DNA of 64,000 nucleotides from Caballeronia insecticola (GTDB lineage Bacteria > Pseudomonadota > Gammaproteobacteria > Burkholderiales > Burkholderiaceae), in the NCBI RefSeq assembly GCF_000402035.1, contig NC_021289.1, positions 1,116,001-1,180,000 of the forward strand. The letters run 5' to 3'. Below, piece after piece: positions 55,991-64,000 of this stretch (positions within the stretch are counted from its first letter, which is position 1; the number at the start of each line of letters is the position of its first letter). A model generated the notes under the pieces. The model saw nothing but the letters and a program-made list of their open reading frames with translations. It had not been told where the DNA came from and did not search any database. The position numbers were made by a program, and so were the translations under genes.

Positions 55991-56796
55991 GCGCGCCTCC
56001 GCGCCTTGTGCGTGAGCACATCGGCGATCTTTTTGCCGTCGCTCGCGCGCTCGATCTCGCACCAGTGCGCGACGCGCGTATCGTCGATGCACGCGCGGCG
56101 GAACGTCAGCCGCAAGCTATCGCCCACGTCGATGTTGCCGTGATAGTGCAACTCGCGCGACACAAGCGTGGGCGTGTCCGCAAGACGCCACGTCTGCCAT
56201 TCCGCGCGATCGACGAAGCCCTGAAAACTCGCGAAGTAGAGAAAGTCGGCGCCGTTGAAATCGTTATAGGGGCACGGAAAAAAATCGATGGACGCGCACG
56301 CTGTCTCGGGCAAATCCGTATCGGCTTCGCGCAGGCGAAAGCGGCGCGCGGCGTCCTGCATGTCGGCGATATGCGCATTCATCGGCGCGATATGGCCTCG
56401 AAGATTCGCGAAGCTCGCACGCGCGACCGAGCGGTTAGTCCGCGATTCGGTGCGGTGCACGAAGGTGGACATCATCGACACATGGGCGATGGTTCCAGTC
56501 GTGCCCGCCACGCGATGCTCGCTGAAATGCCGCACCGGTCCGATGCGCGAAAGCTCGCTGCGAATGCGGAACGTATCGTTCTCGCGTAGTTCGTGCATGC
56601 CGTTCGCGCGCAGTCTGATCGACGTGAAGGCGGCATAGGCGCGGCTGCCTTCATCGGAGATGAAATCGCTTTGCGTCTCGCGCGAAAGCGCATCCCAGTG
56701 ACGGTCGCCGCATTCCTTGAGCAGCCAGTTCTCCGAGAGCCCGGCGATGTTCAACTGCGGCATGCCCGCGCGATACGTATCGTCGTGATGAGGCAT
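55987..56796 (-). CDS. LnmK-like (Pnap_2097 family) acyltransferase/decarboxylase, double hot-dog fold
   Basis: A 269-residue protein beginning with MPQLNIAGLSENWLLKECGDRHW, the signature I recall for LnmK-type and Pnap_2097 proteins of natural-product clusters. LnmK moves methylmalonyl from CoA to an acyl carrier protein and decarboxylates it to propionyl. Here the gene is coupled by ATGA to a methylmalonyl-CoA mutase gene and starts 9 bp after the flavoprotein gene. No carrier protein gene is in the window, so the acceptor is unknown. Family assignment is from memory of motifs. Confidence 0.65.
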   Translation of the reverse strand: MPHHDDTYRAGMPQLNIAGLSENWLLKECGDRHWDALSRETQSDFISDEGSRAYAAFTSIRLRANGMHELRENDTFRIRSELSRIGPVRHFSEHRVAGTTGTIAHVSMMSTFVHRTESRTNRSVARASFANLRGHIAPMNAHIADMQDAARRFRLREADTDLPETACASIDFFPCPYNDFNGADFLYFASFQGFVDRAEWQTWRLADTPTLVSRELHYHGNIDVGDSLRLTFRRACIDDTRVAHWCEIERASDGKKIADVLTHKARRRA

Positions 56797-56805
56797 GAGG
56801 TTCCT

Positions 56806-58119
56806 TCACGCGCACGTGATCGAAGCACGCGAAGCAGGCGACGCAAGCAACACGCGATCCGGCGCGCTCGCACGTTCCGCGCAGATGGCATCGACGATAT
56901 ATTGCGCATCGCGCGCCACGCCCGAAAAGCGCCCCGAACCCCACGTATGCAGCCACGGCAAGCCGACGAAATACAGTCCCGGCACGGCCGTCACGCCACG
57001 CATGTGCGACGGATACCCGCGCCCGTTGAAGACCGGCGCATCGAGCCAGCCGAAGTCCGGCGTGAAGCCGATGCACCACACCACCGCAGCGATACCGCTC
57101 GCCTGCAAATCCAGTTCCGCGCGTTCGTGCGACGGTTGCCAGAGCGGTTCGTAACGCGCGGCGGGCGGCGCGTCGATGCCGTGCTTCTCGATGAAGCCGT
57201 CGATGCTCGCGTTGATGCGGTTATAAGTATCGTCCGCGTCGTCGAGATTCGCGCGCAGGTTCGGTGCGAAACGCAGCTTGCCGTCGCGGAAATCTTCCAG
57301 CCGGCCGAACAACTCCATGCCTTCGAGCGCGAAGCGGCGCAGGTCGATGTCGCGTCCGCCGTCGCGGCCGGTCACGTAATGATTGGTGTTGTCGCGCACG
57401 CCTTCGCGCAACGGATGATCGGTCACGGGCATGTCGTAATAGCGCATGTCCGCGAGCCAGTCGACCACATCGCGGCCGCGATAAAAGCGCGCACAACGCG
57501 GCGCCTCGCCGACCGCGAGATGCACCTTGCGTCCCGACAGATGCAAATCTTCCGCGATCTGCGCGCCCGACTGACCCGAGCCGACCACGAGCACGGCGCC
57601 AGGCGGCAGCGCGTCGGCATTGCGATACTCCGACGACTGCACTTGGACGACGCTCTGCGGCAAACGCTCGGCCATGCGCGGCACGATCGGCGTGTGATAG
57701 CCGCCCGATGCAACCACGATCTGATCCGCCGTGAACGTGCCGCGCGTGCTCGTCACGATGTAACGCGCTTGCGCATCGCGCGTCACGCGCGTGACCGCCG
57801 CGCCTTCGAGCACCGGCGCGTTCACCTTGGCGATGAACGCATCGAGATACGCGATGATCTCGTCCTTCTTCATGAAGCCGTGCGGGTCCGCGCCGTCATA
57901 CGCATGCCCCGGCAGCGCGCATTGCCAGTTGGGCGTCACGAGACAGAACCTGTCCCAGCGTTGCGTGCGCCATGTGTGCGTCACGCTGTGCTTTTCGAGC
58001 ACGAGATGATCGATGTTCGCCTGCTGCAAAAAATAGCTGACCGAAAGCCCCGCCTGCCCGCCGCCGATGACGATCACGCTGTAATGCGCCGCCGTCTGGA
58101 TTGAATCGATATTCGACAT
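56806..58119 (-). CDS. MSMEG_0569-type flavin-dependent oxidoreductase (Nit1C cluster)
   Basis: A 437-residue FMO/YUCCA-like flavoprotein. It has the FAD site IGGGQAGLSVSYFL, the NADPH site VVGSGQSGAQIAEDL and WCIGFTPDFGWLD near the C-terminus. In Nit1C clusters this enzyme is conserved beside the nitrilase; its substrate is unknown. AAGGAG lies before ATG 58119. It follows the MSMEG_0570 gene by 56 bp that contain a tandem repeat. Confidence 0.82.
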   Translation of the reverse strand: MSNIDSIQTAAHYSVIVIGGGQAGLSVSYFLQQANIDHLVLEKHSVTHTWRTQRWDRFCLVTPNWQCALPGHAYDGADPHGFMKKDEIIAYLDAFIAKVNAPVLEGAAVTRVTRDAQARYIVTSTRGTFTADQIVVASGGYHTPIVPRMAERLPQSVVQVQSSEYRNADALPPGAVLVVGSGQSGAQIAEDLHLSGRKVHLAVGEAPRCARFYRGRDVVDWLADMRYYDMPVTDHPLREGVRDNTNHYVTGRDGGRDIDLRRFALEGMELFGRLEDFRDGKLRFAPNLRANLDDADDTYNRINASIDGFIEKHGIDAPPAARYEPLWQPSHERAELDLQASGIAAVVWCIGFTPDFGWLDAPVFNGRGYPSHMRGVTAVPGLYFVGLPWLHTWGSGRFSGVARDAQYIVDAICAERASAPDRVLLASPASRASITCA

Positions 58120-58149
58120 TTCCGCTTCTCCTTCGACAAATTCGACGAT

Positions 58150-58182
58150 TGAGTCATTCGTGAGTCATTCCTGAGTCATTCG
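58150..58182. repeat. Three tandem copies of an 11-bp unit at the MSMEG_0570 stop codon
   Basis: TGAGTCATTC is repeated three times, with a single variable base after each copy. The last copy includes the stop codon of the gene ending at 58176; the other two fill much of the 56-bp gap to the flavoprotein gene. Confidence 0.8.
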
Positions 58183-58460
58183 AGCCCGAGCACGGTCACG
58201 CGCGCGTCGTGCGTTTGCGTGAAGCGGCGCGCGTCTTCTTCGATGCGTGCAAGTTGATCGAGCGCGGCCGAACACGCGAAGCCGTATTTCTCGCGCACAC
58301 GCTCCGAGCCGATGTTCAGCGCCTTGCGCGAACGCGCGACGAAATCGCCGATGGCATAGCTTTCGCCCGCCGTGAAAAATTCGCCGACAACCGTCGATGG
58401 CGAATAGCAATTCGCTTCGACGCCATCCGGCCAACGTATCCGAAAGTGCATGACTGGCAT
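58176..58460 (-). CDS. MSMEG_0570-type nitrogen-starvation response protein
   Basis: A 94-residue protein with MHFRIRWPDGVEANCYSPST near the start and SERVREKYGFACSAALDQL in the second half, as in the small MSMEG_0570 family of Nit1C clusters. The function is unknown. GAGGCC precedes the ATG and the glycosyltransferase stop is 2 bp upstream. Confidence 0.82.
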   Translation of the reverse strand: MPVMHFRIRWPDGVEANCYSPSTVVGEFFTAGESYAIGDFVARSRKALNIGSERVREKYGFACSAALDQLARIEEDARRFTQTHDARVTVLGLE

Positions 58461-58462
58461 GT

Positions 58463-59647
58463 TCAGGCCTCGCCAATGAGTTGATTACGGGTGAGTTGCT
58501 TGCTGTAGATGTCGAGATGACGCAGGGCGCTGGCTTGCCACGTAAAGCGCTTCAATAGCGCAGGCACCGCATGATCGAAGTCGATGCCGCCGCTGCCTTC
58601 GAGCGCGTGCGACAGCGCATCGGCGATCGAATGTGCATCGTGCGGATCGGCGAAGCGGCAAGTTGCATCGTCGAGATATTCGGTGAACGGCGCGATACGC
58701 GACACGACAACCGGCCGCGCGCTCGCCAGCGCCTCGAGCACGACGAGCCCGAAGCCTTCGCGCAGCGAGACCATCGAGACCGCATCGGCCACGCGGTAGA
58801 GCGCGGGCATTGCGGCATCGTCGAGTGCGCCCGTGACGATCACTGGCGTGTTCGTGCCGCTCACGTCGAGTTGCAATTCGGCGGCGCGCGCGAGAAAGCG
58901 GCGCGTGTAGGCATCGTGATCGAGCAGGCTCGCGCCGCCCGCAAGCACGAGTTGCGCGGACGGTCGTTGCGCACGCAATAACGCGAAGGCTTCGAGCAGC
59001 ATCGACGTATTCTTGCGTTCCTCGATGCCGCCCACCGCAAGCACGACCGGTCCCGCGCCGATGCCGAGGCGCTCGCGAAGCGTTTGCTTGTCGCGGTCCG
59101 CGCACGCACCGTAGCGCGATGCGTCGATGCCGTTCGCGACCGTTTGCGCCGCTATGCCGTAGGCGTCGCGCATCGTGCGCGTCCATGTGTCGCTCACGCA
59201 TAGCACCGTATCGGCGTCTTGCCATGCGCGGCGTTGCCAGCGCGCGAGTTGCGCATCGTCGAAATGATCGAGATGATGAACCGTGCGGACGAAGCCGCCG
59301 ACCGCACCTTGCTGCTTCAACTCGGCAAGCGCATTGCCGCCGATGCTGTCCTGCGCATGCAACACGTCGAAGCGCGCTGCATGCTCATCCGCGAGCGCCA
59401 GCTTCAATGCGCGAATGCGTTCATCGACCATGCCGACGAGTCCTCGCACACCCGCAACCCGCGCCAGCACGATACGGCAAGGCGATGCGCGAAACATCGC
59501 CTCACCTGCGCGCGCGGGTGCGAACACGGTGACATCGTGTCCGAGTTTGTGCAATGCGCGTGCGAGTTCGAGCGTATGCACAACGCCGCCGCGCGGATTC
59601 ACCGAATGCGTGAGCAGCGCGATACGCAGCGGGTTTATCGCGCGCAT
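58463..59647 (-). CDS. MSMEG_0565-type GT4 glycosyltransferase (Nit1C cluster)
   Basis: A 394-residue GT-B enzyme. It has LRIALLTHSVNPRGGVVHTLELA at the start and SLREGFGLVVLEALASARPVVV as donor site. It is conserved in the nitrilase cluster and suggests a glycosylated product. ATG 59647 overlaps the preceding gene by 13 bp; a start nine codons earlier is possible. Confidence 0.82.
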   Translation of the reverse strand: MRAINPLRIALLTHSVNPRGGVVHTLELARALHKLGHDVTVFAPARAGEAMFRASPCRIVLARVAGVRGLVGMVDERIRALKLALADEHAARFDVLHAQDSIGGNALAELKQQGAVGGFVRTVHHLDHFDDAQLARWQRRAWQDADTVLCVSDTWTRTMRDAYGIAAQTVANGIDASRYGACADRDKQTLRERLGIGAGPVVLAVGGIEERKNTSMLLEAFALLRAQRPSAQLVLAGGASLLDHDAYTRRFLARAAELQLDVSGTNTPVIVTGALDDAAMPALYRVADAVSMVSLREGFGLVVLEALASARPVVVSRIAPFTEYLDDATCRFADPHDAHSIADALSHALEGSGGIDFDHAVPALLKRFTWQASALRHLDIYSKQLTRNQLIGEA

Positions 59648-60594
59648 ATGAACGGCTCCTCGCGCAAGTTCCACAACAGCGCGGAATCGCGGCCCCGCGT
59701 CACCACGACTTCGTGCGACGCATCCACTTCGCCGATCACGGCGCTTGCCAGCGAACGGGATGCAAAGCGCGCGAGCACTTCATCGACATGATCGCGCCGC
59801 ACGGAAAGCACGAAGCCGAAGCTCGGAAACGCCGCGAGCCATCGCTCAAAATCGACATCGGCGGGACGCGGCAACGCATCGAGATCGATGCGCGCGCCGA
59901 CCTTCGAGCATTCGAGCAACATCAACGCGGTGCCGAGCGCGCCTGCCATGCTGATGTCCTTCGCGGCATCGCACAGGCCGTCTTCGGCGAGCGCGGGCAG
60001 CAGTTCGAAATCGGCGCGGGCGCGGGCTTCGGGTGCACCCACCGATGCGTTCCAGAACGGATACGGTTCTTCAAACTTGCCGCGCAGATCGACGGCCATC
60101 ACGAGCGCATCGCCGGGGCGCGCGTCGAAACTCGTCAGCAGCTTGCGCGCCCGTCCGACGATCGCGACCGCGAGTTGCGCGCCGTCGCTGCGCACGTTGC
60201 TATGGCCGCCGACAATCGGCACGCCATACGCCGCCGAGGCCGCTGCCATGCCCGCGAGAACTGCGCCGGCGTCATCGGCATTGCCGCTCCACAATGCATC
60301 GACGACGGCGAGCGGGCGGCCGCCCATCGCGTAGATATCGCTCACGTTCACCATCACGCCGCTATAGCCCGCGAACCACGGCATCGTGCGTACGAAGTCG
60401 CTGACGAGGCCTTCGATTGCGAAGAGCAGGAAGCCGTCGCCATCGGGAATCGCGGCGCAGTCGTCGCCGATTGCTACAGGTGAAGCGCCCGCCGCACCGA
60501 CCGGCAAACGCGCGAGAACCTGCGAGATATCGTGCTTGTGACGAAAGCCGCGGCTCTCGCGCAAACGCTCGACCAACGCAGCGAGCGAGTTCAC
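59635..60594 (-). CDS. sll0787-type AIR synthase-like (PurM fold) protein
   Basis: A 319-residue PurM/ThiL-fold protein. VAIGDDCAAIPDGDGFLLFAIEG is the metal/ATP-binding strand, and GGHSNVRSDGAQLAVAIVG follows. It probably activates or phosphorylates a small molecule with ATP in the Nit1C pathway. I choose GTG 60594, which overlaps the upstream stop as GTGA. The long frame further upstream is shadow of the GNAT gene. Confidence 0.8.
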   Translation of the reverse strand: MNSLAALVERLRESRGFRHKHDISQVLARLPVGAAGASPVAIGDDCAAIPDGDGFLLFAIEGLVSDFVRTMPWFAGYSGVMVNVSDIYAMGGRPLAVVDALWSGNADDAGAVLAGMAAASAAYGVPIVGGHSNVRSDGAQLAVAIVGRARKLLTSFDARPGDALVMAVDLRGKFEEPYPFWNASVGAPEARARADFELLPALAEDGLCDAAKDISMAGALGTALMLLECSKVGARIDLDALPRPADVDFERWLAAFPSFGFVLSVRRDHVDEVLARFASRSLASAVIGEVDASHEVVVTRGRDSALLWNLREEPFICAR

Positions 60595-61151
60595 GGCAGC
60601 CTCCGCGCCAGCGCGACGAAACCGCTTTGCGGCGTGACGCATGGCGGATACGCATCGAGTTGCGCGCGCATCAGATGATGTGCGCGGCCGAAGAGCGTCT
60701 CTTCCTGCTGCGTGTCCCAGCGCAAGCGCCGGAACAGCGGCACGTTCTGCGCCTGCACATGCGCAAGGAACGTCTCGCAGCCGAGTGCATGCGCGCTCGA
60801 CACCGCGAGCCGGATCAGCGTCGAACCGATCTTGCCGTGCGAACGAAACGCCGCATGCACTGCAAGCCGCGAGCCGAACCACACGCCCGGTTCCGTCTCA
60901 TGAATGCGCACCGTGCCGACCACTTGCTCCGGCATGCCCGCGACGCAACTCAGCGCGACCAGCAGTTGTGCGCGTTCGTCGATGTCGTCGCGATCGTCGC
61001 CGACGAACACGCCCTGCTCGATGCAGAACACCGCGCGCCGCAGCTTGTACGCTTCGTTCGCTTCCCACGCCAGCGTCGCCCATTTCACGCGGTATTCGAC
61101 CGGCGTGAAGTCGAGTTCGAACGCATCGCCTTCCATGGCTTCGACGAACAT
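60591..61151 (-). CDS. MSMEG_0567-type GNAT N-acetyltransferase
   Basis: A 186-residue GNAT protein. The acetyl-CoA loop appears as HAAFRSHGKIGSTLIRLAVSSA, with ETFLAHVQAQNVPLFRRLRW following. In some relatives this domain is fused to the PurM-like protein; here the two genes are separate but overlap by 4 bp. It lies 1 bp downstream of the radical SAM gene. Confidence 0.82.
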   Translation of the reverse strand: MFVEAMEGDAFELDFTPVEYRVKWATLAWEANEAYKLRRAVFCIEQGVFVGDDRDDIDERAQLLVALSCVAGMPEQVVGTVRIHETEPGVWFGSRLAVHAAFRSHGKIGSTLIRLAVSSAHALGCETFLAHVQAQNVPLFRRLRWDTQQEETLFGRAHHLMRAQLDAYPPCVTPQSGFVALARRLP

Positions 61152-61152
61152 G

Positions 61153-62265
61153 TCACACCTCGTACGATGAAAGCGACGAACACGCGCCGCATTTGCCGCA
61201 GCCCGCCTTGATATCGGCGGAACGCATGCCCGCCTGCGACAGCATCGCGCCGATGGGCATCAGCACCGAGCGCATGAATTCGGGCGCGGGCGCGGGATGA
61301 TCTTCGAGCGGCGTTCCGCTGATCGGCACGAACGGCACGACGAACGGGTACACGCCGAGCGCGATCAACGCGCGCGCCATATCGACGATGGCGTCCGCGC
61401 TATCGCCCAGTCCCGCGAGAATGTACGTGCTCACCTGGCCGCGTCCGAACACGGCGACCGCCGCCTCGAATGCCTCCATGTAGCGCGACACCGGCACGCT
61501 CGCCTTGCCCGGCATGACGCGTTCGCGCACCGCAGGCGTCACCGCTTCGAGATGCATGCCGAGCGTATCGATGCCGCTCGCCTTCATGCGTTCGAACCAG
61601 CGGTCGTCGTCGGGCGGCTCGCATTGCGCCTGAATCGGCAGATTCACTGCCGCCTTGATCGCGAACGCGCTTTCGCAAAGAATCTGCGCGCCGCGATCTG
61701 ATGTCGGCGGCGTGCCGGTGGTCAGGACCATGTGCTTCACGCCATCGAGCAGCACGGCCGCGCGCGCCACTTCGGCAAGCTGCTCCGGCGTCTTGCGCGC
61801 AATCGTGCGGCCCGCCGCGAGCGATTGCCCGATCGCGCAGAACTTGCACGACTTACGGCGGCTCTCGTAACGGATGCACGTTTGCAGCACGGTGGTCGCG
61901 AGCACATCGGCGCTGTGCAACGTGGCGATGTGCGAATACGGCACGCCGTCGAGCGTCTGCATCGCGTAGAAGCGCGGCGCTTGCGGAAAGCGGATGCTCG
62001 CAATCGGAATCGTGTTGCGCATCAGCGCGCTGTTGCCGTTCGCATCCGGTGCGGCCGCGACGAACGGCGAATCCCACGCGGTGCTCGTGTGCACGGGCAC
62101 CATGATCGTGACGCCATCGACAGTCACCGCCTTGTGATCCGACGGTCCCGCGCCGCCGCGCCGGCTCGCCACGCCCGCGCGCGGATCGGCGAGCCGCAGT
62201 CCGGTCGACTGCAATTCAGTCATCAATTGCCGGCTCGATGCCGGCAGGTTCTCGAAGGCGCTCAT
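61153..62265 (-). CDS. MSMEG_0568-type radical SAM protein
   Basis: A 370-residue radical SAM-like enzyme of the Nit1C cluster. The cluster-binding cysteines would be Cys 130, 140 and 143 ([14 protein letters not shown]), i.e. C-X9-C-X2-C in place of the classic C-X3-C-X2-C. A C-terminal GCGKCGAC with Cys 356, 359 and 362 may hold a second cluster. Its start overlaps the nitrilase gene by 50 bp. Confidence 0.82.
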   Translation of the reverse strand: MSAFENLPASSRQLMTELQSTGLRLADPRAGVASRRGGAGPSDHKAVTVDGVTIMVPVHTSTAWDSPFVAAAPDANGNSALMRNTIPIASIRFPQAPRFYAMQTLDGVPYSHIATLHSADVLATTVLQTCIRYESRRKSCKFCAIGQSLAAGRTIARKTPEQLAEVARAAVLLDGVKHMVLTTGTPPTSDRGAQILCESAFAIKAAVNLPIQAQCEPPDDDRWFERMKASGIDTLGMHLEAVTPAVRERVMPGKASVPVSRYMEAFEAAVAVFGRGQVSTYILAGLGDSADAIVDMARALIALGVYPFVVPFVPISGTPLEDHPAPAPEFMRSVLMPIGAMLSQAGMRSADIKAGCGKCGACSSLSSYEV

Positions 62266-63223
62266 CGTCGCGGGTGTCCTTGAAAGAGGTGACGGGCGAA
62301 GCGGGCCGGTCGTTGATCGCGAGACTCAGCAACTCGGGACGCGCGTAGTGACCGACCGAATCCATCATGCGTTTGCGCTTCGTGATCAGCGACATGTCGA
62401 GATCGGCGATCACCATGCCCTCGCCTTCGCGCAACGGCTCCGCGAGATGCTGGCCTTCGGGCGAGACGATCGCCGTGTTGCAGCCGCCGCGCAATGCGCG
62501 TTGCAGGTTAGGATCGGGCGTGATGGCTTCGATCTGCGCATCGGTGAGCCAGCCCGTCGCATTGACGACGAAGCAGCCCGATTCCAGCGCGTGATGACGG
62601 ATCGTCACTTCGATCTGCTCCGCGAAGATCGGACCGACGAGCGAGCCGGGAAACTGGCTGCAATGGATCTCTTCGTGCTGCGTCATCAATGCATAGCGCG
62701 CGAGCGGGTTGTAGTGCTCCCAGCACGCGAGCGCGCCCACGCGGCCCACATTCGTATCGACGACCTTCAGGCCCGCGGCATCGCCTTGGCCCCAGATCAT
62801 GCGTTCATGAAACGTCGGCGTGATCTTGCGGCGCTTGAGCAGCAGCCGGCCATCGGTATCGAAGACGAGTTGCGTGTTGTACAGGCTGCCGTGATCGCGC
62901 TCGTTCACGCCGAGCACGACGACCATGTTCGCAAGCCGCGCGTGTTCGGCGACCGCCTGCGTGACCAGCCCCGGCACGATCACCGCCTGCTCGTAGAGCT
63001 TCATGTGATCCGCGCCCATTGCGACCGGCGTGCGCACGAACGAGAAGTACGGGTAATACGGCACGAAGGTCTCGGGGAACACGATCAGCTGCACGCCTTG
63101 CGCCGCGGCTTCGTCGATGGCCGTGCACACGCGATCGAGCGTGCCGCCCGGACGCTCGAAGTCCGGCGCGATCTGCACCGCGGCGGCGCGCACGATGCGC
63201 TTCGTTGAAGAGGCATCGGCCAT
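62216..63223 (-). CDS. Nit6803/Nit1-type nitrilase
   Basis: A 335-residue nitrilase. The triad is Glu 51 ([12 protein letters not shown]), Lys 133 (LKRRKITPT) and Cys 167 ([15 protein letters not shown]). It hydrolyses a nitrile to the acid and ammonium. Nit1C clusters have been linked to cyanide assimilation in Pseudomonas. ATG 63223 is the family start and lies 5 bp after the preceding stop. The frame extending further upstream is spurious. The C-terminal tail overlaps the next gene. Confidence 0.9.
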   Translation of the reverse strand: MADASSTKRIVRAAAVQIAPDFERPGGTLDRVCTAIDEAAAQGVQLIVFPETFVPYYPYFSFVRTPVAMGADHMKLYEQAVIVPGLVTQAVAEHARLANMVVVLGVNERDHGSLYNTQLVFDTDGRLLLKRRKITPTFHERMIWGQGDAAGLKVVDTNVGRVGALACWEHYNPLARYALMTQHEEIHCSQFPGSLVGPIFAEQIEVTIRHHALESGCFVVNATGWLTDAQIEAITPDPNLQRALRGGCNTAIVSPEGQHLAEPLREGEGMVIADLDMSLITKRKRMMDSVGHYARPELLSLAINDRPASPVTSFKDTRDDERLREPAGIEPAIDD

Positions 63224-63228
63224 GATCG

Positions 63229-63711
63229 TCACACGGTCCACGTATGAATGACGAGCGCGTTCTCCTTGCGATGAAGCAGCTGGAGATCGAGCACGTCGAG
63301 CGGGTTGATCGGACGAATACCTTCGATCAGCGAGGCTTCGCCGTGTCCGTAGAGCGCCTGCAACGCGAAGCGGCACGCATAGACCTTGCCGCCTTCGGCC
63401 ATGAACTTCTGCAGTTGCTTGTTGAAGTTGAGATGGCCGGGGAAGGCTTCGTCGCCGAGCGTCGGGAAGCCGCGTTGCAGGCCGAGCGTGACGCCGGGGC
63501 CGTACAGCAGCACGGAAGTATCGAAGCCCTTGCGTTGCAGGCGTGTCGCCTGAAGGAGATTGACGAAGCCGATCGAGCCTTCGAACGCGACCGTATGAAA
63601 CGTGACGAGCGCCTTTTCGCCCGGCTCGGCCTTGACGTCTTCGAAGACCTTTTCTTCGTAGTCGACCAGATAATCGCCGTTCTTGTGAAGCGGTTGATTG
63701 ACTGCGGGCAT
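63229..63711 (-). CDS. MSMEG_0572-type nitrogen-starvation response protein (first gene of Nit1C operon)
   Basis: A 160-residue protein of the MSMEG_0572 family, with a DsrE-like look ([52 protein letters not shown]). The function is unknown; relatives are induced on nitrogen starvation. ATG 63711 fits the family although the GGAGA site is very close. A start at 63756 is less likely because it leaves only about 10 nt after the predicted transcript start. Confidence 0.8.
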   Translation of the reverse strand: MPAVNQPLHKNGDYLVDYEEKVFEDVKAEPGEKALVTFHTVAFEGSIGFVNLLQATRLQRKGFDTSVLLYGPGVTLGLQRGFPTLGDEAFPGHLNFNKQLQKFMAEGGKVYACRFALQALYGHGEASLIEGIRPINPLDVLDLQLLHRKENALVIHTWTV

Positions 63712-63777
63712 GGCATTCTCCGATGTGTGGTTTCGCGTTGACGCCGTGCTTTTCATCGCGACGGCGAACGCTCAAAC

Positions 63778-63792
63778 GCAACGGATATGCCA
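63778..63792 (-). promoter_or_regulatory. Sigma-54 (-24/-12) promoter of the Nit1C operon
   Basis: On the minus strand TGGCATATCCGTTGC fits the sigma-54 consensus, with GG and GC separated by exactly 10 nt. It lies 67 bp upstream of the first start codon. Sigma-54 control agrees with the nitrogen-starvation association of the cluster. Confidence 0.65.
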
Positions 63793-63828
63793 ATGATTGG
63801 CCCGCAAAATGCAATCACTTTGCAATCA

Positions 63829-63845
63829 AGCAAAACCTGGTTGCA
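63829..63845. promoter_or_regulatory. Weak NtrC-like dyad upstream of the sigma-54 promoter
   Basis: AGCAAAACCTGGTTGCA has GCAA and TTGC half sites with a TGGT-like centre. It only partly matches the NtrC consensus and lies only about 40 bp upstream of the -24 element, closer than usual. Low confidence. Confidence 0.25.
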
Positions 63846-64000
63846 TGCGGAACGCGAAAATTTTTTAGCGCGACTTGAACGCACGGGCTTGCGCCGCGTT
63901 TCGCGCAAGCCATGCCGCACTTGAGCACGCACGATTTCAGCGCAGCCAGGCATGCGCGTGGTGCGCGGCACACCGAAGCCGTGCATCGATGCGATCAATG

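Noticed and set aside
63753..63998. Minus-strand frame at the window end
   Set aside because: Short, no ribosome site, no motif, and it covers the predicted sigma-54 promoter.

Overview
The window looks like a chromosomal or megaplasmid segment of a beta-proteobacterium of the Burkholderiaceae, most likely Paraburkholderia or Caballeronia. The reasons are high GC, dense co-oriented operons with ATGA stop/start overlaps, a complete cepacian-type (bce) exopolysaccharide locus, a nicotinate (nic) catabolic island and a Nit1C nitrilase cluster. The genus is inference from gene content. I see no tRNA, rRNA, CRISPR array or intact insertion sequence.

Region 1 (1-27.2 kb) is exopolysaccharide biosynthesis. 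The ten-gene operon bceB-C-D-E-F-G-H-I-J-K runs on the minus strand from 21561 down to 8871: priming transferase, UDP-glucose dehydrogenase, phosphatase, export lipoprotein, tyrosine kinase, four glycosyltransferases and the Wzy polymerase. bceA, which makes GDP-mannose, diverges from it. GDP-D-rhamnose genes (bceN, bceM), a secreted beta-propeller protein, the Wzx flippase (bceQ), a double-domain glycosyltransferase (bceR) and a partial acyltransferase lie next to it, so bce-I-like and bce-II-like modules are contiguous. Beyond bceA are a protein carrying only the N-terminal domain of an IS5-type transposase and two divergent acyltransferases. A TTAGC/GCTAA motif recurs in all four non-coding regions here, and a 12-mer is shared by the bceN and bceA promoters.

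Region 2 (27.2-40.0 kb) is a nic island for nicotinate to fumarate. It holds two paralogous MarR regulators, a [2Fe-2S] subunit (nicA), a cytochrome-bearing nicotinate dehydrogenase subunit whose molybdopterin part is shortened and lacks the catalytic glutamate, nicC, nicE, nicD, nicX, nicF, a nicT-like transporter, and a separate full-length molybdopterin subunit. A pair of inverted 15-bp sites sits in the nicC/nicE divergent promoter.

Region 3 (40.0-53.9 kb) is mixed. It has DUF899, two GST-like proteins, a pseudo-receiver protein, NudC, a histidine phosphatase, a LacI-regulated sugar-acid operon (IlvD/Edd dehydratase plus RraA-like protein), MarC, a YcgR-like PilZ protein, a diiron protein, an alpha/beta hydrolase-LuxR fusion, a TetR regulator and a small secreted protein.

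Region 4 (53.8-63.7 kb, minus strand) is a Nit1C-type operon. It encodes MSMEG_0572 protein, nitrilase, radical SAM protein, GNAT, AIR-synthase-like protein, glycosyltransferase, MSMEG_0570 protein and flavoprotein, followed with no real gap by an LnmK-like protein and a methylmalonyl-CoA mutase. A sigma-54-type promoter precedes it. The last two genes suggest a methylmalonyl-CoA-dependent branch attached to the nitrilase pathway, the strongest candidate here for an undescribed system.
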